Below the pieces are notes generated by a model, which did no database searches, was not told the origin of the DNA, and saw only the letters and a program-made list of their open reading frames with translations. Positions 26,498-35,197 of a stretch of 47,794 bases of DNA are shown here, one piece after another. The DNA is taken from assembly GCA_900468625.1 (NCBI GenBank), contig UBUL01000014.1:114807-162600 (forward strand), in the 5' to 3' direction. The stretch is from Hyphomicrobiales bacterium (GTDB lineage Bacteria > Pseudomonadota > Alphaproteobacteria > Rhizobiales > Rhizobiaceae). Each line of letters opens with the position of its first letter. The stretch's first letter is position 1. Both the position numbers and the translations under genes were made by a program.

Positions 26498-27190
26498 TTG
26501 CACGATATCTATCTCACCGACCAGTATGCTGAACTGAACCCGACGTGGCACGAGGAGGATTCTCCGTGGAAGGCCCGTCAGATCGAAGCGATCATTCGCA
26601 AAAATCGGCTGAACTTCAGCAGCCTTTGCGAAGTCGGCTGCGGCACGGGCGAAATCCTCCTCAATCTGTCGCGCTCCTTTCCAACGGCGCATTTTACAGG
26701 CTATGAGGTTTCTCCCCACGCCTATCAAAGAGCAAAGACGAAGGAAACCAGTCGCGTTTCCTTTCAACTGAGCAACATACTTGAGGAAAAGAACAGTTCG
26801 TTTGACGTCGTCGTCATTGCGGATGTGATAGAGCACGTCGAAGACTATATTTCCTTCATAAAGGGGCTGCGCTCTTGCGGGCGCTACAAGATCTTCCATA
26901 TCCCGCTCGACCTTTCGGTGCAGTCGGTTCTGCGCGCTTGGCCGATTGCGAATTTGCGCAACAATGTCGGGCATCTGCATTATTTCTTCAAGGACACGGC
27001 GCTCGCTACCCTGCGGGACTGCGGCTACTCCGTCATCGACTACACCTACACCGCAAGCCGCCTGGAACTACCCAACCAGGCCCTCAGCAGCACATTGATG
27101 CGGCTGCCGCGCAGGCTGCTTTATTCCATTCATCCGGATTTGGCGGTGCGAATCCTCGGCGGCTACTCGCTTCTCGTTCTTGCAGAGTAG
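26498..27190 (+). CDS. SAM-dependent methyltransferase (class I)
   Basis: A 230-aa class I methyltransferase. SAM-binding motif I is EVGCGTGEI (45-53). YEVSPHAY follows as the ribose-binding acidic strand, and VVIADVIEHVEDY gives motif II with the following helix. The C-terminal half (HYFFKDTALATL) resembles polysaccharide-locus methyltransferases. The start is TTG 26498, with AGGGAA upstream. It lies between the priming transferase and the polymerase, so methylation of a sugar in the repeat unit is likely but inferred. Confidence 0.85.
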   Translation: MHDIYLTDQYAELNPTWHEEDSPWKARQIEAIIRKNRLNFSSLCEVGCGTGEILLNLSRSFPTAHFTGYEVSPHAYQRAKTKETSRVSFQLSNILEEKNSSFDVVVIADVIEHVEDYISFIKGLRSCGRYKIFHIPLDLSVQSVLRAWPIANLRNNVGHLHYFFKDTALATLRDCGYSVIDYTYTASRLELPNQALSSTLMRLPRRLLYSIHPDLAVRILGGYSLLVLAE

Positions 27191-27330
27191 TCACCCATGG
27201 CATCAGCCCAAATACATGCGGGGGCCAGCGATGCGGCGAGTTTGCCGCCTCGCTCCCGCGATCCTTCATCTTGGCTTCCTCCCGACCGCAGCCATATAAG
27301 GCCGCGATCCGGCCACCGCGAGGCTCTGCC

Positions 27331-28737
27331 ATGAGTATCGAGCCGATCGGGATCGCTGCCATTCTATGCGGGCTTTTTTGCCTGCTCCTCGGCAATGGTG
27401 CGACCGTCATAGCTCTGGCGGTGGCAGCGGTATTCGGATCGGCAGCGGCAATGTTTGTCGGGGCCGCAAATATTCAGCCCGGCCATGTCATGCTGGGCTT
27501 CCTTCTATTGGGTGTCATGACGCGGGAGCGCGCGACGCGCGAATTTCTGCACGCGTTGCAATTTGGTGAGCCCGGCTTCTGGTTTGCTCTCCTTGTTGTC
27601 TATGGCGTATTGAGCGCATATTTTGCACCGCGGCTTCTGTCGGGCATCACGCAGATCGTACCGCTCGGAACGACGATCTTTGACGACAGCCGATCGACGG
27701 TTCCGCTTGTTCCGGTTTCGAGCAATCTCACGCAAAGTGTCTACATGGTCGGCAACCTTCTTTGCTATGCCTTGACGGTTGCAGTTGCTTCGAATTGGCG
27801 CGGCTTCAACGCGGTTCTAGCGGGGCTTCTTGCCTATGCCGTTGCCAATACCGCCTTTGCATTGCTTGATGTCGCCACCTACTCCACTGGCACACAAGGC
27901 ATGCTCGCTTTCATGCGGAATGCGCAGTATGTGCTGCACACCGACGATCAGGTTGCGGGCGTCAAACGCATCGTTGGATCATTTACCGAAGCCTCTTCCT
28001 TTGCGCGCTCAACTCTCGGTGTGTTTGCCTTCACCGGCACGCTTTGGCTCTGTGGTCGCCGTCCCTACCTTACCGGCTTTATCGCCATCACATCCCTTGT
28101 CTTGGTTGTGATGTCCACATCTTCAACCGGGCTGGTCGGTGCACCCGCAATGGGTTTGATCCTCTATATGACCGCCATTGCCGTCGGAGGTCATAAGAAC
28201 GCCCGCCGCACCAGTACCCTGGCGATCGTGTTCGTACCGACGATTGCGACCGCGGCGGCGCTGCTGATCGCGATAGACCCTGATATGTCGAAGGTCGTAT
28301 ATAATTACATCAACATCATAGCGCTCGGCAAATCCACGTCCGACTCCGCCATCGAGCGTGGTTCCTGGAATATGGCCGCGATCCAGAACGTCTTCGATAC
28401 CATGGGCGTAGGTGTCGGCCTTGGTACCGCTCGCACCTCCAGCTTTGCCCTCGCGCTTCTTGCAAATGTCGGCATCGCCGGCACGATTTTCTATCTGCTG
28501 TTCGCCTTCGGAGCGCTGATCAGGAAGCGCGGAATTCCGGGCAGCCTTGGCGCGGATGCGCGTCTGGCCGCCTGCAACGGCTGCTTCGGCCTTCTGGTCG
28601 GCGACATGCTGGTCAGTCCCGTCATCGATCAGGGTCTGTTCTTCTGCATGCTCGCCGGATTGGCATCGGCGCTGCCGGAGCGCAGCAGGCACCACCATAT
28701 CCGCACTGGCCGCCCGATAGGAGCAGTAACCATATGA
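27331..28737 (+). CDS. Wzy/O-antigen-ligase-type polysaccharide polymerase
   Basis: A 468-aa integral membrane protein with about ten to twelve hydrophobic segments. A large hydrophilic loop in the middle contains FDDSRSTVPLVPVSSNLTQS and another part has RIVGSFTEASSFA. The pattern is that of Wzy-like polymerases (compare ExoQ), which join lipid-linked repeat units in the periplasm; primary sequence conservation in the family is low, so the call rests on topology and context. ATG 27331 is used. The longer frame upstream reads the methyltransferase in another phase. It overlaps the next gene as ATGA. Confidence 0.82.
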   Translation: MSIEPIGIAAILCGLFCLLLGNGATVIALAVAAVFGSAAAMFVGAANIQPGHVMLGFLLLGVMTRERATREFLHALQFGEPGFWFALLVVYGVLSAYFAPRLLSGITQIVPLGTTIFDDSRSTVPLVPVSSNLTQSVYMVGNLLCYALTVAVASNWRGFNAVLAGLLAYAVANTAFALLDVATYSTGTQGMLAFMRNAQYVLHTDDQVAGVKRIVGSFTEASSFARSTLGVFAFTGTLWLCGRRPYLTGFIAITSLVLVVMSTSSTGLVGAPAMGLILYMTAIAVGGHKNARRTSTLAIVFVPTIATAAALLIAIDPDMSKVVYNYINIIALGKSTSDSAIERGSWNMAAIQNVFDTMGVGVGLGTARTSSFALALLANVGIAGTIFYLLFAFGALIRKRGIPGSLGADARLAACNGCFGLLVGDMLVSPVIDQGLFFCMLAGLASALPERSRHHHIRTGRPIGAVTI

Positions 28738-30773
28738 GCGCTGGCGCCCTTTTTGCGGTCAACGGCCGCTTCCTCGGTCAGAACCCAACGGGCGTGCAGC
28801 GCTACGCGTCGAATGTGGTGCGCGCGCTCAATACGGCACTTGCTGCCGCCGACGACCGGGCGGCGATCATTGCCCCTCCTGGGACCTCGGACCCGGGGCT
28901 CAGCCATATGCCGCTGATGCAATCTGGAGCCCTATCCGGCCATCCGTGGGAACAGATCACCTTGCCGGCCCAATGGCATGGCCGACTCCTCAACCTTTGC
29001 AACACGGCACCCGCAACCAAAGCCGATCAGATCGTATGCATCCACGATGCCAATGTCTTTACAACTCCGGACAGCTATAGCCGGGCTTTCCGGATAGTCT
29101 ATCAAACGCTGCAGCCGCTTCTCGTGAAGCGTTCGGCCCGTATCGTAACCGTATCGCATGCTGCGGCGCGCCAGATCACCAGGCATCTGCCGATCCGGAT
29201 CGAAGACATCGCCGTTCTTCCCAACGGTCACGAACACGCCTTTAGCTGGGATCCGGCGCTTGCGCAGATTGCACCGAGCTTCGTCACCGAGACCTTCGGG
29301 CGATGCGATCGCCAGTTCATCCTGGCACTCGGATCCAAGGCGCGGCACAAGAACCTTGCCTTGCTTGTCGATGCCGCTCCGGGGCTTGATGAAATGGGCA
29401 TCGATATCGTGATTGCCGGCGGCGATGCAGGAATTTTCGTCCCCGGCGCACTCAAGGAAAGATCGAACGTCCATATGATAGGGCGTGTCTCGGACCATGA
29501 CCTGGCTTACCTGCTCGAAAGAGCGCTGTGCCTTGCCTTTCCATCGCTGACGGAAGGCTTCGGCCTGCCGATCGTAGAGGCGATGGCGCGCGGCTGCCCT
29601 GTCGTCGCTTCCTATTGTGCAAGCATACCGGAAGTCTGCGGCGATGCCGCCCTGCTTGCCTCGCCGACCGACCCGGCCGCCTGGGTTCGGCAAATCCGCA
29701 CCCTGAAGGAATCTCCGGGGATGCGTATCGACCTCATGGGGCGAGGATACGACCAGATCAAGAATTTCTCCTGGTCGCAGACGGCAGCCGGTTATATGGA
29801 GCTGCTTGTGCAGCCTATCGCGCGGCCGAAAACCTACAAGCCCTCCGGGGTAAGCACCCCGCATGTCGCGGTCATCGTTGCTACGCGAGGACGGCCGGCG
29901 ACCGCAAGCGCTACGGTGCGTCACCTGCTCGCCACGCAGACGCTGAAGCCGAAAACCGTCATCGTTTCCTGCATCGACGTTGCGGATGCCGGCAATCTCA
30001 TCGGTCATCCCGAAGTGACGGTGGTGACCGGCCCCGGCGGCCTGACGACGCAACGAAATACCGCGCTGCTGAACATCCCCGAGGACTGCGAGATCATCGC
30101 CTTTTTCGACGATGATTTCCTGGCGGACGCGAATTGGCTGGCCGCGGCGGCAAGAGCGTTCCGCGATGACAATCAGATCGCCGGCTTCACCGGCCGCGTG
30201 CTTGCCGATGGGGCCGGCGGCGCGGGAATCGGCTTCGAGGAGGCATTGCGCCTTGTCGAAGCCGCTCCGACAAGCGACTGGACCTGGATCGAACCCTACA
30301 GCCCTTATGGATGCAACATGGCTTTCCGGGCCGAGGCCATCGGCGAGACGCGTTTTGACGAGCGTCTCGTCCTTTATGGCTGGCTGGAGGATCGCGACTT
30401 TGCTGCAGCCCTCGCCAAACGGGGCGGCCGTTTCGTCAAATGCGCGGAAGCTTTCGGGGTCCACATGGGTGTCAAGAGCGGCCGCGTCAGCGGGGACCGC
30501 TTCGGCTATTCGCAGGTGATCAATCCCATCTATATGCTGCGCAAGGGGACGATGACCGGACCGATGGTCGCCAATCACATCTTCTGCAACATGGCCATGA
30601 ACTTCTCGCGGGCCGTCTGGCCGGAACCATTCGTAGACAGATGGGGACGCGCAAGAGGCAATCTGATCGCAATCAAAGATCTCCTTTGCGGACGCCTCCA
30701 GCCCGAGCGGGCGGCAGGATTGCAGGCGAGAAGCAATGCGAGGCAACTCAAGTCGGAGGTGAGGACTAGATGA
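28734..30773 (+). CDS. Two-domain glycosyltransferase: GT4 fused to GT2
   Basis: A 679-aa fusion. Residues about 5-365 form a GT-B enzyme of family GT4 (NPTGVQRYASNVV near the start, LGSKARHKNL in the donor domain, E-x7-E as EGFGLPIVE). Residues about 380-640 form a GT-A enzyme of family GT2 (VAVIVATRGRP, the FFDDDF metal motif, and a WLEDRDF acid motif near the expected catalytic base). One protein could add two successive sugars. It overlaps the polymerase gene (ATGA at 28734) and the next gene in the same way at 30770, so translation of the block is tightly coupled. Confidence 0.9.
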   Translation: MSAGALFAVNGRFLGQNPTGVQRYASNVVRALNTALAAADDRAAIIAPPGTSDPGLSHMPLMQSGALSGHPWEQITLPAQWHGRLLNLCNTAPATKADQIVCIHDANVFTTPDSYSRAFRIVYQTLQPLLVKRSARIVTVSHAAARQITRHLPIRIEDIAVLPNGHEHAFSWDPALAQIAPSFVTETFGRCDRQFILALGSKARHKNLALLVDAAPGLDEMGIDIVIAGGDAGIFVPGALKERSNVHMIGRVSDHDLAYLLERALCLAFPSLTEGFGLPIVEAMARGCPVVASYCASIPEVCGDAALLASPTDPAAWVRQIRTLKESPGMRIDLMGRGYDQIKNFSWSQTAAGYMELLVQPIARPKTYKPSGVSTPHVAVIVATRGRPATASATVRHLLATQTLKPKTVIVSCIDVADAGNLIGHPEVTVVTGPGGLTTQRNTALLNIPEDCEIIAFFDDDFLADANWLAAAARAFRDDNQIAGFTGRVLADGAGGAGIGFEEALRLVEAAPTSDWTWIEPYSPYGCNMAFRAEAIGETRFDERLVLYGWLEDRDFAAALAKRGGRFVKCAEAFGVHMGVKSGRVSGDRFGYSQVINPIYMLRKGTMTGPMVANHIFCNMAMNFSRAVWPEPFVDRWGRARGNLIAIKDLLCGRLQPERAAGLQARSNARQLKSEVRTR

Positions 30774-32491
30774 CGCAAAACGCCCCGTCTCTACTGGAAC
30801 GCTCGTCTCGGCTTTGGCGGCTGGACGAACTTCCTGCCGACAAGACCAGCGAAGGCCCGGTCGCGCTCCTGCGATCGTTGAGCATGCTCGCTCTGCAGCA
30901 CAAGATGAAACTCATCCTCTGCACGGCAGTCGGCGTCGGCCTGGCGGCAGCCTACGCCCATTCGTTGCCACGCACCTATACGGCAACGGCAACCGTGCTG
31001 CTGGAACCGCGACACCTGACGCTGACTTCAAGCCAGGACGCCCAGAACTTCGACCTCAACCGGGCAGACGGCGAACTTCAGATCATCCGTTCCGAACGTC
31101 TGCTCTCGGCCGTCTTCAGCAGCCTTAATCTCGGAGACAAACCGGAGCTTGGGCCGCAACCGCCGAGCATAAGCGGCTTTGTCATCGGCAATGCGATGCG
31201 CGCGGTAAATTATGTATGGTCTGCCATAGGCTGGCCGGAAACGGAAAAGGCGCCTCGTCCCGGTACCCCGACCGGCGCGGCTCGGACGAATGCGCCCGCC
31301 GTCGATGCACACCAGGCAGCGTTTTCGAATTTCACGCAGCATCTGGATGCCCGCCGCGTCGGCCAGTCATACGTCATCGAAATCAGTTATTCTTCCTCCG
31401 ATCCGACGCTTGCCGCGCGCATCGCAAACGCGACCGTCTCCGCCTATATCCTGCAGGCCGTCAGCTTCAAGGACGAGATGGCCCGGGCGGGAACCGAGGT
31501 GCTTCAATGGCGGCTTGACGCGCTGGCGGCTCAGGTCGCCGCCGCGACCGACGCTATGAAACAGGGAGCCTTGCCCGCCATTCCAACGCCCGACGGCGAC
31601 GCAAGAATTATCGGCGCTGCACTGGTGCCGCTAAGTCCGTCGGGACCTCGCGCAACCTTGATTACCGTTTTGGGCGGCATTCTCGGCGTGCTTTTCGGTT
31701 TTTCGATCATCGTCCTCAACATCGCCTTCGATCGCAAGGTCCGCAATGCGAAGGATCTGGCGCGTGATACGGGGATATCCTGCCTCGGAAGCCTTCCGGA
31801 TCCGGCCGGCCGGGCGAGCACCTTACGCGGCTCCTATAGGAGAAGATCCTCCCTTGCCGTCAATCAGCCTGGCAGCGCCTATGCCCTGGCCATTCGCAAT
31901 CTCAGGACATCCATCGAGATCGCATGCTCGAACATCCGAAACGAGCGAGGACTCATCATCGCGATTACCGGATGGGAGCCGGGCCAGGGAATCCCGAAGA
32001 CGAGCGTCAACCTCGCGCAATTCCTCAATCGAAGCGGGCGGCATGTCACCCTCTTTTATGACGAGGCAAGCCAGGACAATCAGAGCAATCGCGAAACGGA
32101 CAGCCTGTTGATGACATCGTTGGCGGATGCTCTCGTCGACGATATGCGGCCCGAGCAGGTGATCCTCGGCAACGGACGCAAAGACGAACAAGGCGTTGCG
32201 CGGTTTGCGATCCACTCCACCAATGTGCTGACAAATCTTTATGTCGATTTCCGCGACAAGAGAGCAGGACGGATCGTGGAAGCGGCGAGAGCCAGAGGAG
32301 ACGTGCTCCTGGCACTGCCTCCCGTCAGCACCTCGTCGGATGCGGTGGCATTGTCGGTTCACGCCGATGCGGTGGTGGTGATCGCGTGCGCCGGCAGGAC
32401 GACGACGGATCAGGTGAACGATGCGCTGCTGCAATTGCGGCGCGCCGGCGCCAATGTCATCGGCACGGTCATCGATCTGGCAAAGGCGTGA
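30770..32491 (+). CDS. Wzz/Wzc (ExoP)-type chain-length protein with degenerate kinase domain
   Basis: A 573-aa inner-membrane protein. It has two membrane segments (about 46-65 and 298-322) around a periplasmic Wzz domain. After the second segment comes a cytoplasmic part shaped like a bacterial tyrosine (BY) kinase. The Walker A is altered: PGQGIPKTS at 404-412 has two extra residues before the lysine of the usual PGEGKS/T. The Walker B aspartate of the usual D-x-PP is replaced (ALPPVSTSSDA). No C-terminal tyrosine cluster is seen. It is therefore probably a structural co-polymerase that sets chain length, without kinase activity. Confidence 0.87.
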   Translation: MTQNAPSLLERSSRLWRLDELPADKTSEGPVALLRSLSMLALQHKMKLILCTAVGVGLAAAYAHSLPRTYTATATVLLEPRHLTLTSSQDAQNFDLNRADGELQIIRSERLLSAVFSSLNLGDKPELGPQPPSISGFVIGNAMRAVNYVWSAIGWPETEKAPRPGTPTGAARTNAPAVDAHQAAFSNFTQHLDARRVGQSYVIEISYSSSDPTLAARIANATVSAYILQAVSFKDEMARAGTEVLQWRLDALAAQVAAATDAMKQGALPAIPTPDGDARIIGAALVPLSPSGPRATLITVLGGILGVLFGFSIIVLNIAFDRKVRNAKDLARDTGISCLGSLPDPAGRASTLRGSYRRRSSLAVNQPGSAYALAIRNLRTSIEIACSNIRNERGLIIAITGWEPGQGIPKTSVNLAQFLNRSGRHVTLFYDEASQDNQSNRETDSLLMTSLADALVDDMRPEQVILGNGRKDEQGVARFAIHSTNVLTNLYVDFRDKRAGRIVEAARARGDVLLALPPVSTSSDAVALSVHADAVVVIACAGRTTTDQVNDALLQLRRAGANVIGTVIDLAKA

Positions 32492-32587
32492 CGTGCGTCA
32501 AACGAAGCTGGAGGTCAGATGGAACCCGCTTCAAGATGCGCGTTTCAGTGGGATAAATCCGGGCGAGAGAGAGGCAGGTAGGGTGAA

Positions 32588-33589
32588 ATGAAAGCTCCCA
32601 GGATTGCTGTCGTCATCACTTGCTGGAACTATGAAGCCTATGTGGCGAACGCGATCCGCAGCGTCGTTTCGCAAGGTTGCGACGAATGCGAACTCGTCGT
32701 CATAGACGATGGTTCCACCGACGCGTCATGGGACGTCATCCAACGCGAGGGCGTGACGGCCTATCGCATTGAAAACAGCGGTCAGAGGGCAGCCGGCCTT
32801 TACGGCCTGGAGCGGACGCAAGCACCTTTCGTGCTGTTTCTCGATGCGGATGACGAGCTGGCGCCGGGCTCCCTTGCGACGATCCTGCCGGAATTGGACG
32901 ATGGCGTTGCCAAACTTCAATTCTCGCTGACGCGGATCGATCATGGCGGGAACGTCCTTGGCGCGGGAACAACCGTAGAAGGATTTAGAGACCGCCACGT
33001 CATTGCAGACAGCGTGCTGCATACGGGCGTTTACACCAGCCCTCCGACGTCCGGAAACGTCTTCCGGCGTGACGTCTGCGAATATCTGAGAGAAATGGAC
33101 TACGATCCGGCAATTGATGGACTGCTGCTCTTCGTTGCCCCTTTCATGGGCGATATAGTCAGCCTGCCGCAAAGGCTCGGGCGCTACCGCATCCACGGCC
33201 GCAATTTTTCGGGACTGGGACGACCCGTCGATCCCGCCTCGTTGCGCGAGGAACTGCGCCGATTTGTCATGAGGATGGAGCACCTGCGCCGAATTCTAAA
33301 GCCGACCGGACGCGCGGATGCGCTCATTCAGCCGGATGAGGCCTATTACTATCTCGAACGCAATTTCTATCTGGCGATTGCGGAAGGCAAACGCCCTTCG
33401 ATCAAGTTCCTTCTTTCGCTGCTGCGAAAACTCTGGCGGCAGCATTACTCCTTGAAGACCAAGGGAACGATCGCGGCGTTTTGCCTGCTTACGATGGTAT
33501 TGCCGAACCGGAACGCCCGCCGCGGGCTCGCTTACCGGCTGAACGGCGGCAACCGTTCGACCGTCGGGCTGATACAGGCGCTGATGTAA
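32588..33589 (+). CDS. Glycosyltransferase, GT2 family
   Basis: A 333-aa inverting GT-A transferase. The N-terminal domain has VVITCWNYEAYV, the nucleotide motif VIDDGSTD, and the metal-binding LFLDADDE. The C-terminal part (about 200-330) is helical with an amphipathic, basic surface (LLSLLRKLWRQHY), perhaps a membrane contact. It lies 96 bp after the chain-length gene and is the last gene of the rightward block; the next gene (flippase) converges on it. Donor and acceptor cannot be told from sequence. Confidence 0.9.
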   Translation: MKAPRIAVVITCWNYEAYVANAIRSVVSQGCDECELVVIDDGSTDASWDVIQREGVTAYRIENSGQRAAGLYGLERTQAPFVLFLDADDELAPGSLATILPELDDGVAKLQFSLTRIDHGGNVLGAGTTVEGFRDRHVIADSVLHTGVYTSPPTSGNVFRRDVCEYLREMDYDPAIDGLLLFVAPFMGDIVSLPQRLGRYRIHGRNFSGLGRPVDPASLREELRRFVMRMEHLRRILKPTGRADALIQPDEAYYYLERNFYLAIAEGKRPSIKFLLSLLRKLWRQHYSLKTKGTIAAFCLLTMVLPNRNARRGLAYRLNGGNRSTVGLIQALM

Positions 33590-33627
33590 CGAATACGCCA
33601 TCCTTGACGCGCAGGACGGTCGCAGGA

Positions 33628-35067
33628 TCAACGGCGGTCGGCCAACTCGAACCGCCCTTGGCCGGCGATCAGGCGCATGCCAAGCGCGAGCAGCGTACCG
33701 ACATAGGCTGCCGCACCGGTTCCCGCGACGAAGGCGAGCTCGAAAACATGGTTCAAGGATCGACCGCCAAGCTCATGGCGCAGCATGACGACCCATAAGA
33801 CCATGACAATGGCGGCAAAGCCGATTTTCCAGAGATTCTTCAGCTGCGTCCACATTCCAAGCTCCAGTTGCCGCCGCACCTCGTGGAGATAGAATGCAAA
33901 CATGATGGTTGAAAGGACCACTCTTGCGGCGCTGACGCCGGTGATCGAAAAGAGATAGAAGCCGATCGAGATCAGCACGATCCGCAGACATAGATCGATG
34001 CCGTTCAGCCTGAAGAGAACACGCGGACGATCAAGCGCAAGACTAACCGAATACAAGGTCTGAAAATAAGGTATCGGGATCACGGACAGGGATAAAAGGC
34101 TGAGCAGAGGAGCAGCATCCTTCCATTTTCCGCCGAGAAGCAGATCCGTCACCAGATCTGCCGTCAGAAATATCCCGACACAAGCAGGCACGGAAATAAG
34201 CATCGCGAACCGAGCGGCTTTGAGAAAGGCAAGACGCATTCGCTGCTGATCCGAAGTTATAAGCGAGAATGCAGCCATGACCGGTTGCAAGGCTGGACCG
34301 ATGAGACTTTGCGTCGGAACCACCGATACGTCGCTGGCAACGGCATAGCGCCCGAGCATGGTGCTGTCGGTGGTCGCACCGATGAGAAAGCGATCGAACT
34401 GCCAATTCAATGCCGAAATCAATTGTGCGGAACTGAACCAGCCGACGAAGCCGGCAAAATCGGAAAGGCGCCGCAGCGAGAATGATGGGCGGTAGGGTGC
34501 AAGCAGGTAGGAAACCACCACAGCTGCCACCGAATTCGTCACGAAATTTGCTGCAATTGCCCAGTAGCTTCCTCCGGAAAAGACCGTGATCATCGCAATG
34601 GCGAAGGCGCACAGCTTTCCGCTGAACTCCAGCAGGAACGTTTGGCGAAAACCGAGCTGGCGGGCGAAATGCACCATCGCCGGACTATAGAAACCCCTGG
34701 CAATCGGCCCGATCGCCAGAACGGCAACCAGCGGCGTGAGTTGCGGATTGTGGTTGATCAGCGAGAAGGGCCATGCGGCAGCCAGAACGATGAGCGCAAT
34801 CAGCCCGCTTCTCACGACACTCAGCGTAAAGCCCGTGTCCAGGTGGCTTTTGTCGATCACATCGAGCCGGACCATCGCCTGCGTCACCGGCACTTCCAGC
34901 ACCGTATCCACGACCACGACAAGCGACATTGCCAGCGCCGCCAGACCGAAATCGGCAGGCGTCAAAATACGGGCGAAGAGCAGGAGCGTACAGAAATCGA
35001 CGAGACGGCCGACGAAGCGTGAAACGACGAGCCAGCCGGCTCCCTTGAAGGCTTTGAACGCAAGCAT
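33628..35067 (-). CDS. Polysaccharide flippase, Wzx/PST family
   Basis: A 479-aa membrane protein with about twelve to fourteen hydrophobic segments. The N-terminal pattern of the MOP/PST family is visible (GAGWLVVSRFVGRLVDFCTLLLFARILTPADFGL). It should move lipid-linked repeat units to the periplasmic face for the polymerase. It is read leftwards, away from the large HAD-type gene that precedes it on the same strand (130-bp gap), and converges on the GT2 gene with a 38-bp gap. Confidence 0.92.
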   Translation of the reverse strand: MLAFKAFKGAGWLVVSRFVGRLVDFCTLLLFARILTPADFGLAALAMSLVVVVDTVLEVPVTQAMVRLDVIDKSHLDTGFTLSVVRSGLIALIVLAAAWPFSLINHNPQLTPLVAVLAIGPIARGFYSPAMVHFARQLGFRQTFLLEFSGKLCAFAIAMITVFSGGSYWAIAANFVTNSVAAVVVSYLLAPYRPSFSLRRLSDFAGFVGWFSSAQLISALNWQFDRFLIGATTDSTMLGRYAVASDVSVVPTQSLIGPALQPVMAAFSLITSDQQRMRLAFLKAARFAMLISVPACVGIFLTADLVTDLLLGGKWKDAAPLLSLLSLSVIPIPYFQTLYSVSLALDRPRVLFRLNGIDLCLRIVLISIGFYLFSITGVSAARVVLSTIMFAFYLHEVRRQLELGMWTQLKNLWKIGFAAIVMVLWVVMLRHELGGRSLNHVFELAFVAGTGAAAYVGTLLALGMRLIAGQGRFELADRR

Positions 35068-35197
35068 GCCGACCCTAATGCTCCGTTTGTCTTGGATCCG
35101 GTCCGGCTTTCAGGCCGGGGCCGCCAGCGCCTCCAAAGAAGCCATGATCGCCAAGCGTCGCGTCACTCATGTACATGTCCTTGGCAAACTCCGTTGT

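Noticed and set aside
28932..30746. A 604-codon frame on the minus strand
   Set aside because: It mirrors the GT4-GT2 fusion gene, which has intact motifs in its own frame; the antisense product is Arg/Gly/Asp-rich with no domain.
32521..32544. GGAAC followed by CGTT upstream of the GT2 gene, as a seventh stress promoter
   Set aside because: The spacing is 15 rather than the 16 seen in all six others, and the site sits in a short gap inside a probable operon. It could be real but is not supported.
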